From Gymnorhina tibicen (taxonomy: Eukaryota; Chordata; Aves; Passeriformes; Artamidae), in NCBI GenBank assembly GCA_013399875.1, contig VXAZ01001682.1, forward strand, positions 907,163 to 971,162: 64,000 bases of DNA, in the 5' to 3' direction. Under the pieces are notes generated by a model. It saw nothing but the letters and a program-made list of their open reading frames with translations, was not told the origin of the DNA and made no database searches. Of this stretch, positions 13,287 through 26,500 are shown piece by piece. The position numbers and the translations under genes are program-made. The stretch's first letter is position 1. The number at the start of each line of letters is the position of its first letter.

Positions 13287-15730
13287 AAAATACAACAAAG
13301 GTAAGGAAATGTGCTTTGTTATGTGTTGTACAACACCTGACTCAGTGAGGCCCTGGTGGTTTTGAGGATGTCCAGATGAACTGAAAAAAACCCACTGAAA
13401 TTGTATCATTTACTGACTACCCACTATCCAGCCACCAACAGAGAGAGTGATAAAGAGCACAGAGGAGTTACCTTCATCTCTTCTCTCCCTTTCCTTGATG
13501 TGCATTAGTTAAGAATATGAAAATTTATACATATTTATATTCCTATAGATAATAGAAATAGTCTCCTTAATCTTGGCAGTAACTGTTGTCCTGGGGATCT
13601 TGGTTGATGTAAAATGTTTCATTAACTCCAGATAAATATGGAGACATTGAACTTCCCAGAAGATTTTTTTTTTAGGTTTTAAGGGGTTTTGTGATACGTT
13701 TCACAGCAGACAAGAATAAAACAAAACAACCAAGAACTACATTTTTGTTCAAATTATGGTTATGGGAAAATAACAAGTTGGCTTACTTTAATTGTGTTCT
13801 CAGCCCTTACTAAAGGGTTTGCTAAGACAGCGCTTGATTGCCAGCGAGATGCCACAGAAATGAGCGTGGTCTGTGTGGCCTCAAGAAAGTAAATGGCTTC
13901 ATGCTTTGTTCTGAGGAATGCTGTCATTTGGATTTGAACCTAATGGCTTCACAGGGAAAACACTGCTGCCTTCTGCCAGGGAAGGCTGCAAACAAACACC
14001 ATGGCTGAAATTCATGTGAGTATGGAGAAAGCTAATCTCTGTGACTGTGCTCTTCTGAAAGCCTTATACACAATACAGAATAACAATTGCACTCTGCCCT
14101 CTCATTAAGTTCTGAATGTCTTCCTCATTTCTTGGAAATATTAATTGTAAGGGTAAATCTAATTGTGGCCTTAAGTGCATTCTAGATCCTTACTGCTGAT
14201 TTTTGACTTGAAGGACATAAATTCTGTATGACCCCACAGTGGATTGTGTTTTTTGCTGCTTATGCACATACAGCAACAACAAACAGGCCACCAGATGGGA
14301 AGACAAACCCTGTCAGTTGTGTTCCCACAGCTCAGGAACCTAGAGAGAATACAAACTCAGAGAGCTGGATGATCACTCAGTGCTCTGCACTGCACCAAGG
14401 CAAAGAGCGGGAGGATGACCCCAGTGATCCCACACATCTCCATGACCACTTGGCCTGGAGCAGATGGGACTATCCCTCTAACTAGGAACGGCCGTAGGAG
14501 CTCAGTGATATCAATGAACTGTCACAAGACTCAGCTTTGCAGGAACTCTTCTCTTTTTCCAGAGGTATAATTCTGATCTGGGTTTCAATAGTTCCACATC
14601 AACAGAAGCCCAGATTTACACCAATGATCAAGATCTAAAAATCCACCTTCTACCATATGCTCTGTTAAGTGAGAAAACAGGCTGACTGGCACTTTTATTA
14701 CTACATTCTCCATGTCTTGATGAACAAATCCAACACAGGTGTCATTCATGTGACAACATGATGGCAAAATACAGTGGAGTTTCTCCACGACCACTATTAC
14801 TGAAAGAGAAAATGGGGATGGAAAGCAAAAAACTTCAATTTTGCAGAATGCCATTTTCAGCTCACTCCAGATGCCATTACTATGTAACAAATGTGAGCTG
14901 GCAAGCATCTGCTTCTTAGCAGAAAATTGAAGTATTTTGTTGGGGCTGTGGATAGTTTAATATCTGTGAGAAATCAGCTGCAGGAGGTAGGGAAGAAGGA
15001 AAAAATTGTTATAGACCTCATGCAGAGAAGCAGGATTGGGTCTGACTGCTTAGAATTCAGAGCAGAACTTCTGCATTCTTACTAACACCAGGAGCTTTGA
15101 GACATTGCACCTCAGCAGTCAAATTTTGTTCCACATCATTGGAATTTAGCCATCTAAAAATTAACCTAAATTTGGTCACCATTGTGAAAATTCACTCCCC
15201 CCCTTTCTTTTTTCTTTTCTTTTGAAGAGAACAAAATACAACAAATTAACCTCCTGCTAAAGGTATCACATGAACATCTATGGATCAAAGAAACATTAAA
15301 AAGCTAAATTGAGGCAACTGTGGCAAAAAGTCACATGAATAAACAAGTCACATGAATAGAATAGCATTTGACAGCCTAGACTTCCTGGAAAAAGGCAGCT
15401 AGTGCCAGCACAGGACAGCTAGTCTGCTTTGCCATAGTCTTAGATTATATAAAAAGAAAGCATAAAGAGAAGACAAGCAAAGGTAACCACAGAACCAGAA
15501 TAAATATGAGATCAATGAACCATTACACACTTAAAAACTCTCACCCAAATGACTTTGGCACAAAGACAGCAGTCTATGCCTTGTGTTAATCTGCAATTAA
15601 AATAACTACAAAGAGCTGTATCTGATCTGGGAACAAAACTGTCCTGTATTTCTATCTGTATTTGTGTCCTTTACCTGTGCTCAGTACCCACATCACAGCC
15701 CTTTGTACTGCAGAACTGGAAAGCTGCTAG
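13287..15730. other. Unique non-coding sequence
   Basis: No gene or repeat family recognised. A pyrimidine-rich tract of mixed C and T lies at about 15196-15223. The longest open frame (minus 14585-14908, 107 codons) has no recognisable features. Confidence 0.5.
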
Positions 15731-16052
15731 AAGGCCTTCTCAGAGCTTTCTCTTCTCCAGGCTAAACAGTCCCCAACTCTGTCAGCCTGTCTTCATAGGA
15801 GAGGTGCTTTGGCCCTCTGATCATCTTCGTGGCCTCCTCTGGAATCGCTCCAACAGGTCCACATCGTTTTCATGGGAAGATGAGGCCACTTCTCAAGCCT
15901 GTCAAGATCCCTGTGGATGGCACCGCTTCCATCCATCACGTCAAACAGATCATACCTCGGTGCAGTTTGGCAACCCTGCTGAGGGTGCACTCAAACACTC
16001 AATCCCACTGTCCATGTTGCCAGCAAAGATGTTAAACAGCACAGGTCCCATA
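15731..16052 (-). mobile_element. CR1 LINE, internal ORF2 fragment
   Basis: On the minus strand this resembles the part of CR1 ORF2 downstream of the reverse-transcriptase core. Two blocks are joined. One (15731-15870) corresponds to the stretch near the ORF2 C terminus. The other (15885-16052) corresponds to an earlier stretch; its minus-strand reading includes RDLDRLEKW. They are adjacent here although not contiguous in a full element, so the copy has an internal deletion. It lacks the CR1 3' tail. Confidence 0.75.
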
Positions 16053-19000
16053 AATGTAAAATGCATATACAGTTCCTTGTAGCTATGACTGAATTCCAGC
16101 CTTCCTTTCACTGTGCTTTTTAATTATTTTCTCTGTAGTTCACAAGCGAAAGTACCCAACACTTTTTCCTTTTTTTTTTTTTTCAAACCTGTCAGACTGA
16201 CAGTGGAAACAAAAATGTGAATGTTCACAGTCTTATTGAGCTGATGCTCATCAGTATTCTCATGCTGAAATCAAATTATAACTGAAACAAGAGATTGGTA
16301 AAGAGGGGAACTTTTGGGATTGGGATTTTCTGTTTTATATAATACCTAGAGAACTGCCTATCTGTGCCTCCTGAAAATATCCTTCCTTCATGGAAGGAAA
16401 GCCCTTTGAACAGAGAACACATGCAAAAGAATTAGTCTGGGAGGTTACTGGTGCTAGTCTGTTCCTGTACAGTTACTTGATGATAAAATCCAACAGAAAT
16501 GCATTGTTTGTACGTAAACTTTTGCTGATGGCCAGAAGCTAATGACTGTTAAACCTTTTGGGTGTCAGTTTGCTTTGCATATTCAATCTTCCTCATGTAG
16601 CAGTTTCTTACTAAAGGAGGAAGGAAGCAATTGGGAATTTCCTGATGATGCAGAAAAGCAGGTAAGTGATTCTACCTTGGACCTTGAGTTATTTCACAGA
16701 AAAGGTGATCTTGCTGCTTCTCTTTGGCAAGAACTGCGGGCTTTGGGGGGGGTCAGGCACCTCATTCCCAGTACAATTTCAAAAGAAGCTCTAAAAGTCA
16801 GACCAAGCCCATGAGAATAAGTGAAGATTACTCACATTTTGGGATGCAGGGTAGCTACTGCAGGCATGTCCTGTGTGTGTGTGTTGTCCCTGACCATGTC
16901 AGCAGCAGGGGCAATAAATTAATTTTTCTCAAGTCTGGTTTGCCTGCAATGGTAATTGGCAAGTGATCTCCCTGTCATCATCTTGATCCATGAGCGTTTT
17001 TACCCTAATTTGTCTCATCAATTGAATTGAGGAACAAGAAGCTGAGGGGGTGCTACCAGGGCTAATGCACCACAACTCTCAGGGAAGTGAGGGGAGGGAC
17101 AGTCCTCTGTCCTTACACACAACTGGGATGTGGCCAGGAAACTAATTGGGACTGAAGAGACCAAAAATACACCTCCACACTTTTAAAATCCATCAATAGG
17201 ACTGATACAGTTCAAACTGTCCATGGAAAATAATGAACAGCCTTTTTCACATTCACTTTGAGAAGTTTCCTTATGAATATCCTTCATTCAGGTGTTTGTC
17301 AAGAGCAGAGTCTTCCTAATACCCTCTGTTCCCAGGGAGGCAGAGTATTTCTTTCTTTATAGCAGATTTTCACCCAGAAGATACCATTTCAATTTTCTAA
17401 TAGCTGTGTCAAGAACCTCATGGAATTCCTCCTGTCTGCAGCTTCCTCTGGGATGTCAGAGCACTGGGGAATCTTGTGCCATGTTTTCAAGGCTCAGGCC
17501 ACCAGATACAGGGGCTTCTGTGCCATGTTTTGGGATTAAATAGGAAATTTTCTGAAGGGAAGAAGATACGGAGATATTTCTAAGGTAAGAAATTAGATAA
17601 ACTTCACCTGTGCTTTTGGAAATGGCTCCACCTGGGCCTTTCAAGCTTTTGCCACATGTTTTATTAATGGATGTACACTTCAAAAGCTGTTATTTCTCTT
17701 CAGTAGTTTCCTAATGCACTCTCCACTGCTCTCCCCTCATTCTCCAAAGAATTTTACCTTTTGGGCATCTTGGGCAGAAGATTATTCCATTAAGGGCTGG
17801 CAAGTTGGAGCGCTCCCAGGATGGCATCGCTCTTGCCCACGCCTGGCATATCACTTAGCAACACTGAAGAACATTTATTGCACATCCTGCTATTTATGTT
17901 CCATGCTTCACATGTTGACTTTCTCTCCTGTCTCCAAGTTCTTCTGATGGAATTACCTCATGTTAGATGCCCTATTAGTGATGGCCAAACACAAGTCCCC
18001 ATTCTGTCCCTGGGAACTAAGCAGGAAAATTATTTTACCTGCTGTGAGAATTTTTCTGCAGTTTTTGTGAAAAACCTGCAGTTTTTCCTGCTTGTTGTTA
18101 TGGAAAGCTGCAGCACCTGATTAATGTCAAATATATCCTCATTGTTAAATAAATGCTATATTCACACATACAGTAATTACAGTAAGGATGCTCCCAGCAT
18201 TTAAAGCTGATAATGATTCACCTGGAGTGGTTTTTAACACAGTGAAGCATTCCATTCTGTACAAAGTCCTGCCTTCACTGCCCTCTTGGCACACTCCAAA
18301 AGATCTCCTTGCCCTTTGGTGTGCCTCCATTTTCACTGGTACAGCTGTACATCCACACATGTACTTCTTTCAAGGAGGCCAGCTGATTGGGAAAGAGTGA
18401 AAATTACTGATAAGAAAGAGGCACAAGAGGCTAAAGGTGACCAAAACCACCACCCCCACCCAGCAACTAGGATTTTTTTTCACATTTTTGCTCTTCCAAC
18501 CTTTCTGCATCAGAAAGCCCAGAGTGGCACCAGGATATGCTCTGCTACAGTACAGCAGGTGCATGAGAATAATAAGGTGTAGGGTTTTCTCTCTGAGGGG
18601 ATTCATGTTCTAGATGTGACTCTGTTACAGTTGTTTAGAGATGAGCTCAACACCTCAATATAGATTCAGAATAGAAATTTACCCTGCTACCCCCAAATAA
18701 ATGGGTTTTGGAGTGAAGGGAGAGAGGCAATCCTCTTAAATATCCAGCTGAACTTCTTCACAGTGAATTAAAATGTCTAGCAAAGAATAAAAGCAATATG
18801 TACTGAAAATAAAAAAGATATGAAAACATAGGGGAAAATATCAATGATTGTTTTCTGAAATTAGATGAGTTAGATCCACAGAGGTGTGTGAAAACCTCTT
18901 TTTGGTCTCATTTGGTTTAGCTTCTCTCAGATTTCACTTTGGGATTTGCAGCTTCAATGTGATTTTGCAGAACTATTTCTGGAAGTAGCTGAGCTGCATT

Positions 19001-19842
19001 CTGGGAACCAATCCCAGCAATTGAGCATGAAAAATAAACTATGACCATATACCTGATGCACTATTTCCATTTTCATCATGCATTTGACTGGAAGAAGATG
19101 AGAAAGAACATTTTATGAAAAATTTTACATGAATTTAAGTAAGCCATCTGTAGAATAAATATACAAAATTGGATACCACAACTTTAACAAAACAAATCAA
19201 TTTGAACCTTGATGTAAGTAGAAATTATTTCTGTATGAAATCATACCCCATTTCTGGGTAGAATGACATACTTTGTGGGAGAAGAAATAAGCATATTACT
19301 TTAAAAGAATGATATTAAGTGCAGTTGGGAATATCAAAATATTCAGATTAAAATCATATAAATTACTCATACTCATATAAAAAATTTGTTCACAGAAAAA
19401 ATGTGACAGCTGCCATTACAAAACCAATGAAAGCACAGCAGTGGCAAAAAAACCTATCATGAGCCTAAGGAAGCTCAGTTTCTCACAGTGTTAAGTGCAG
19501 CAAATCAAAGTATATGCACACAAGGTGTTTCAGATTTTCTACAGGAATTGCAGTCAATTTTGTCCATGCTTCTTTCTATGTCCTCAAGGCACATCTAACT
19601 AAAATGGCTTTTGGGTGCAGATAAAGTTTCCAGCAGCTTTGGTGATATCATGAAAGAATCAATAGATTTGAAAGCTAACAATGGATCGCTGAGTGAAAAA
19701 TAAATGCAAGGGAGATGTTGCCCCGTGTGTAACTCTTTGTTACTGAATACTATAGGCCAGAAAATCTCCTCAACTAAAATCTAAATAACAGTATCCTACT
19801 CATGATATGAAATAAATGTGGAGAAAACAATGTGGACTTATA
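16053..19842. other. Unique non-coding sequence
   Basis: No gene or repeat family recognised. A 14-base T run lies at 16170-16183, a seven-G run near 16744-16751 and a short TG run near 16873-16883. Open frames are at most 99 codons and look random. Confidence 0.5.
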
Positions 19843-20599
19843 TTCACACCTACAGGTTGGCCAGAGAAGTGATTGAGAGCAGCCCTGACAAGAAGGGCTT
19901 GGGGATGATGGTTGATGAAAAATTCACCATGAGCCAGCAGTGAGCACTTGCAGCCCAGAAAGCCAAATGAATCTTGGGCTGCAGCAAAAACACCATGGGC
20001 AGCAGGCTGAGGGAGGTGATTCTCCCCCTCTACTCTGCTCTTGTGAGACTCTACCTGGAGTCCTGCATCCAGTTCTGGTGTCCCCAACATAAGAAGGACA
20101 TGGAACTGTTGGAGTAAGTCCAGAGGAGGTCAAAGTTGAGGACTGGAACACCTCCCCTGTGAAGACAGACTGAGAAAGTTGGGGCTGTTCAGCCTGGAGA
20201 AGAGAACTTACAGCAACACAGTTCCATGGAGAGCTCACAGCAACCTTTCAGTATCTGAAGGGGGCCTATGGGGAAGCTGGAGAGGGACTCTTCTTCAGGA
20301 ATTGTAGTGAGAGGAGAAACTATGCGATCAAAATGAATGAGGGGAAATTTAAGTTAGATATATGGAAGAAATTCTTTACTGTGAGGGTGGCGAGGGACTG
20401 GAACAAATTGCCCAGAGAAGCTGTGGACACCCCACCCCTGGAAGTGTTCAAGGGGAAGCTGGATGGGGCTTTGAGCAACTTGGTCTTGTGGGATGCATCC
20501 CTATCCATGGCAGCAGGGTTGGAACCTTGAAAGTGCAGGCTTTAAGATTCTTTGATGTCCCTTCCAACCCAAATCATCCTGTGATTCTATGATTCTATA
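19843..20599 (+). mobile_element. CR1 LINE, ~750-bp 3' part with ORF2 C terminus
   Basis: This is the second longest CR1 copy in the window. It covers the C-terminal quarter of ORF2 (the region after the reverse-transcriptase core) and the 3' untranslated end, closing with GATTCTATGATTCTAT. Recognisable codons are spread over several frames because of indels and stops. An intact-looking stretch at 20333-20530 keeps 65 codons, including KKFFTVRVARDWNKLPREAV, a hallmark of CR1 ORF2 C termini. No reverse-transcriptase catalytic motif is present. It is a dead, 5'-truncated insertion. Confidence 0.93.
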
Positions 20600-23500
20600 T
20601 AGCAGTTAATGTCACTGTTTTCCTTTCTGTCAGTGTGCACAGGTAGAAATGAGTGAACCAAAGAGGATGGTTATGTTCAAAATCCATTCACCAGGGGCAA
20701 GTGGCAAGTCACTCATTCTCATGTGAAACTGAGCGGTGAGGATCAACCCCAAGAGCTGCAAAAGAGGCTTGGGAGAAAGGCCAGACTCCCTGTTTATAGC
20801 AGTGGCTGCATGAGTGATGGTGGCTCTGTTTCAGTACCTGCTGGTGGGATGGGGAGGCCCAAGTGGTGTTTAAGCAGCACCATCTCCAGTGTGAGGTATT
20901 TCTTCCTGAGTAGTGGAGGGCACCCAGCAGTTCCCCACTGAGATATGGCAGCCTTTGAGCAAGATTCATAGCAAAGCCTTAACAGAGCCTCAGGATGGGT
21001 AATCCATACACTAAAATATTCTACTGAGCAGGTTGTGTAGGTTTCTGCCCAAGAACAAGAGGAGATACCTGACTACTCAAACATTGCTACCTTCTTTGAA
21101 AACCACAGCCTTTGCTCTTGTTGATGGGTGAGTATCTGTCTTGAAATCCCAGTCATTCACACCACACAGGAAACAAGGGTACGTGCTGGCCTTTTTACTT
21201 CAACAGCTGAGCCAGAAGTCCCACTGTAGTCACCTTCATAAATGTTACACACTGATCATGGAGGAACAGCCACACACCAGCTGTGAGCAGGAGCAGTTCT
21301 CACCAGGAAAAGATGGTAAGAACAGGATATATTCCAAATTCTTGGTGCAAGCTCAATGAGCCTGGAAAGCTCAGCCCCAGATTCATCTGACCACTGCCAT
21401 CATCTTTCAGAGCAGAAGCTTTTCAAGACCAAAGGCATCCAAAGAGATAATCCATAATATTCAAATTTCACATACAGCCTGGGCTGCTGGAGACTACCAC
21501 TGATAGCAGAAACCCTGTGCAAGCTATGAGTAAAGTGAGTGTGCAAGGAATCTAAGTCAAGTGGGGGCCACTGGTGGTCAGAAAATGCACATCAAGGTGA
21601 TACAAGACTCCAGAAAACCTTCTGTTCCTTCAGATCTCCCAGCTAAATATTTTAAAGCAGTTGATAAATACTTGCTGGTGCAGAAATGTTCTTTCCTTAG
21701 GAAGGCAGCAGAAAGTGCAGATTGTTTTTAAGAAAGACTCACAGGCTGTTTTTTTTTCCTGGAGAATTTCAAATATCTGCTGACACCCTCAGGCAGAAAG
21801 GCAGATTTTCTTTCTATTTAAAAAGCATATGCTTCTCTCTGTCTCTCTAAAAAAAACCCCCAAACTAAAAAAATCTTCATCCAAAGCAATTCAGGAGGGG
21901 CTGTTTGCTAATTTTACTCAATTCAGCTGCAAAAAATATCCCAAAGTAACTCATCTGCAATATCTGGTACTCAGAGCTGTAGATAACAGGCCACAATTCC
22001 TGTACTGAGCAACCTATAACAGAAATCTGAAATATGCTTCTTTGTACTTGGTTCTCTAGAGTTTTATAACTCTCTACAACTTCTTCTTTCACTAGACAGT
22101 AAATATTCTCAAAGTGAGAGCTCAGGAGGCCTGGAGCAGGCTTTGGGAACTGCTGAAAGCCAAGCAGTAGGTGCTGTCTTCTCCAGGAGTAAGAGAAAAC
22201 CAAGAAGCCACGAGGCAGAATGGCTCCATGTTCAAACAGTAGCAGTAGGGCTGCTCTGTGCCTGTCATCCTGGTCCTGGCCCTGAGCACCACAACAGTCT
22301 GACCATTTCATGCTGATGTCACCCAGAGTCCCATCCTCAGCCTCCTGCTACTCACATTGTTCTTTCTGAAGTGACAGCTCTGTGTGATTAGGTAGGACTT
22401 TATGTACACATTTAAAAATAAGTTTCTTCACCTGCAAAATTTAAAAGGAAAAATGATGAGACAAAAAAGGAAAAAGCTATTTATTCCAGTCTTCTCATTA
22501 TCTTAAATTGGTTTCCTTCTCCTTGGGTGAGAAATTTTGCATTTCTGAGGCTTGTTTGAACCTTCAGCATCCTCATTTCCATGTTCTTCACTGCTGAAAG
22601 GAAACAACAGGGACACTGCTCGGTTCTGATACAGATTTGCCATGCCATGCCATTTTCTGTTGGAGATGATTTTCCAGATAAGGAAACTGTCTGTTACTGT
22701 AGACCAAAAAGTTTTCAGTTTTGCTGTGATCTTGCATTCAGCAGGAATTAATCCAACAATCTAGATGTACTGGAGCTGGGGTAATCTCCTCTCATTTTAC
22801 CAACAGAGAAGACAATTTGAAAAGGTCTTTTTTACAAATTACAAAAACACAGAGTAACCACTTTTTTTCAATCCCTGTTCAACATATATCCCTTAACACT
22901 TGTTCTGGCCTGGAATTTTACTCCAAGGATAGCATCTTGCTCTGAGGAGTAGGTGCCAAGTTGCCATGTGCAAGTATCTCCCATTGACTTGTGAATGACA
23001 TAAAAACTGCAGACTCTAACAGCAAAGGGCACACGGGAGGTGATGATAGGAAGATTATTACAGGACACAGGACAGCAGGAAAAGGATTTTTTTTTTCCCC
23101 AGAAGAGGAATGATTCATTAGAAGTGAAGAAAAATGAGATGTGAGCTCAGGAAAATTGAGAAAGGCTTTTTGCAATGGATTGAAATCACTCCAGGCCAGA
23201 CAGCACCAGCCAGAGGGAAATTCCAGTGCAGAAATGACAAACATAAAGAGTAAAATGTGTTTCTACAGACTGAAAACTTTCTTAATCTTCATGTCTCCTC
23301 TTTCAGGTTTCCAAAGGTTCTTTGGGGGGGTTTGTTGTTTGTGGAGGTTTACTTCAAACTGAGAACTAGATTTGAACAGTTATCCACTCACAACTGATCT
23401 TCTCCTTTCTTGCCCACACAAACCCTCCTCTTTCCCATCTGTAAGGAACAGCCGTGAGAAGTCATCACAGCCATCAATACCCGGTTTCAGAATCTTGACC

Positions 23501-26500
23501 TTGTACATCACGGAACGGGAAAACAATACAAAACAGAAGGAGAAATCTCAGACACGGGGAGTATTTTAGAGGGCTGATGTGATTTTCTCAGTGGGGGTAC
23601 CCACCTGGGGTTAGCCCATGGCACTTCCTCATGGGAAGAGGTGCTTTTAGGGAAGAGGTGCCCTGAACTAGTTCAGTTGCCTGAAGTGGTGTAGTTGTTA
23701 CCTGTTATCAGTTGTGAGATAGATCTATCCTAAATGCATGAGCCAGGACCCCTCTGCTGAACTGAGATTTGCATCGAGTCCTTTTTCAGTACAGCAGCTA
23801 CAGCAAAGATGACTGAGATTTCATCTGAACAAAAGTGAGAAACAATTCACAAAGAAGAACACCTGAAAGTGTGAATGGGAAGAGGGGTATGCCTGGGAGG
23901 GCCAGGATCATTAGGTATCTGCATGAAGTCCAAATGCAACTTCAGCTCCCTATTGCCAGTGAAGCATTCCAAGTCAGACAGTGTCAAAGTGGCACAGACA
24001 GGATGACAATTATGAAGATGACAATTATAAGAAGAAAATACTATCTAACGCTCTCACTGAAGTGAGACATTCAGCTGCAAGAACAGACAGAGCTGACAGC
24101 AACTACTGGATGAGGAAACATGATTGAAACATTAGGACTGATAAACAATTAGAAGCATCAATTTGTATTGGTCTGAAGAACCATGCAGGGGCATAAAATT
24201 CTGCCTGTTCTTCTGCAGTCAGTAGACAAATAGGGGATCAGCAGGAAAAGAAAAATATGGGAGCATTGTAAGGGGAAACCCTTAGGGAAGGTGTAGCAGT
24301 GCAAAGAATTGCTTGACAACATCCAAGAAATAAATGTACTAAAAGACAGTAGTAGGTTTGCCTGAAGGGTTCATTTGCACAGAGAGTTACTTTTTAAAAC
24401 TTGTGCTCCTTTTAGCCAAATCTGACTCTCGTTAGTTCAAGAGGGAAGGGAGGGTGCAGGGAAGGAAGGAAAAGAGTCTAGCAGAGAAAGAGAAAGGAGA
24501 GAATAAAACCAAAGCTGTAAAGTCAAACCAAAATCCAAAATTCAGGTTGAAAGGTTAATGAATGCAAATAGCTCAGCTGGGGTGCTGCATATTGAAAACT
24601 AGCAATCATGTTGAACAAGGGAGTAATCAAGAAAGAATGAAAAAGAAACACACTGGGCCATGGCAAAGGCACAATTAAACTCGCTTGATGTAAGTCCAAT
24701 GCTTTTTCATGGAGATACATCCAGTGCAAATGAGGTCCATAATTGGAAAATATGATTTGCCACCTCTTTCTTTTCCTACTGAAAACATTTCTGCTGTTCT
24801 CATTTTTGTATAAACAGCTGTTTTTACAAATATTTCTAGTTTTATATAGCCAGATTTAATCCATTAACTTTCCTCCAAGTGCTCTCAAAGCCCAAGGTGA
24901 AAGCAGCAGTGCTGCACAAAGTTCCATTCCTAATTACCATGGCTCAAGGGCTGGAGGTGTCATTGGACACAAGACCAAGCAGTGCTCCCAGGCGGGTTCA
25001 GGAATGGACATCAGCAGAAGTGAGGGCCTATAAACCAACCTTCAAACGGTACAGAAAAAACAGTGAGAAGTTTGCAGTATTTGGACAGTGTGGTCAGCAG
25101 GTCTGTGCACAACTGCTCTGCATTGCAGAGACAGAACTTCAGACCAGGGAAAGTTTTGAATTTATGAAAAACATGGGAGCCAGGTATGCTGTACCTGAGT
25201 GCAAGTATCTGTCTGTGACATTCTGTGACTCACACAAGCTGCATCTGGTTTCTATGTGAAGTTTCATTTGTTCTAACCCATGAAACCACGAAGAGAATGG
25301 GTTGGCAGAAGTGTGCAAGGAAGTTGCAGCCTTCTGCATTGGCATCACCTGGAGCACTACTCCGCAACAATTGCAGAGAGGGTAAAGCCTCCTTTCTTCC
25401 CAGCTCCTGGTTAAAATGCTTTGGATGCTTCCAGCCTGAGAAGTTGCCGCTGGACTTTCCTGGGACACTGCAGTATGACATTCAAGGAATGTGAAACTAT
25501 GTTTTTTTCTTTAGCAATCATGCTAAAAGAACTTAAGCATAGATCAAGACAAGGTAAACAGACTGAATTGTTCCATTAAATAATATTTTTTTTCAGTAAC
25601 AGTTATGCAGTGTCTCAAAAATCTTTCTTTTCCCTGCTTCTTCCATTCTGTTTTTTAAGAGTATTTTAAAAAGCCAAACAAATAATTAGATGATCAATCC
25701 ATATGTCTGCTGTAACTGGAGATTTCTGAACCTAATATGATCAGGGTTTTTGTTTGTTTGCCCCACAGAGTCTGGCTGCTTCTTAGCTGTGGATTATGGT
25801 CTGTCATAGCAAAAGCAGCTTTTATCAGTTTTAAACTGAAGGAACTTTCTTTGGTGAGTATTTCTAATCTGAAAAAATCTGGAAACCAGTAAAAGTTTTT
25901 GGCTTGAAGGAGATGAGTTGGGATGTGTTTTGGTGCAAAAAACAGCTAGAGACCTCATTAAATTCTCTGGGGGACAGAGACAGGCAGGGCTCACATGTTC
26001 TGCAAGAGGCCTGGATTTTATTCAACCACGTGCTGTGGACCTGTCATATGCTATAAAATGAGACTTTGGTTTCTATAGGTTTCTTAATTAAAGTGTTTCT
26101 TAGGAAAATCTGCTACCTAAAAGAAGATACCAGTAAAAAAAGAAAATACTATCTAACCATAAATGATCAGTGTCAAAGGACTTATTTGATGCAATAGCAA
26201 AACCCAAAAGAAAAAGTGTATTTCACTCCTTCAGAACTTAATACTGCTGGTTTGGTTTTTCAAAAATCTACCCTTTTGTAGCACATTTTCAACACCCAGT
26301 TCTGACCTTGGGTACTGGTCAGGGTCTCAATCCCATAAGATTTTCAATAAATGAGGATATCATATAGTGATACAAGACAAAGGAAACTGAAGAAACAAGT
26401 AACTTGTTTCCTTTTTTGTTTTTAAACTGAAAAAAAAAAGGAGTGAAGACAAACATCTGATGACTCTGCATGAATTTTAAAAAACTACAGAAAAATGAAA

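Noticed and set aside
20333..20530. 65-codon open frame as a gene
   Set aside because: It is the decayed C-terminal end of CR1 ORF2, ending in the CR1 tail a few dozen bases later.
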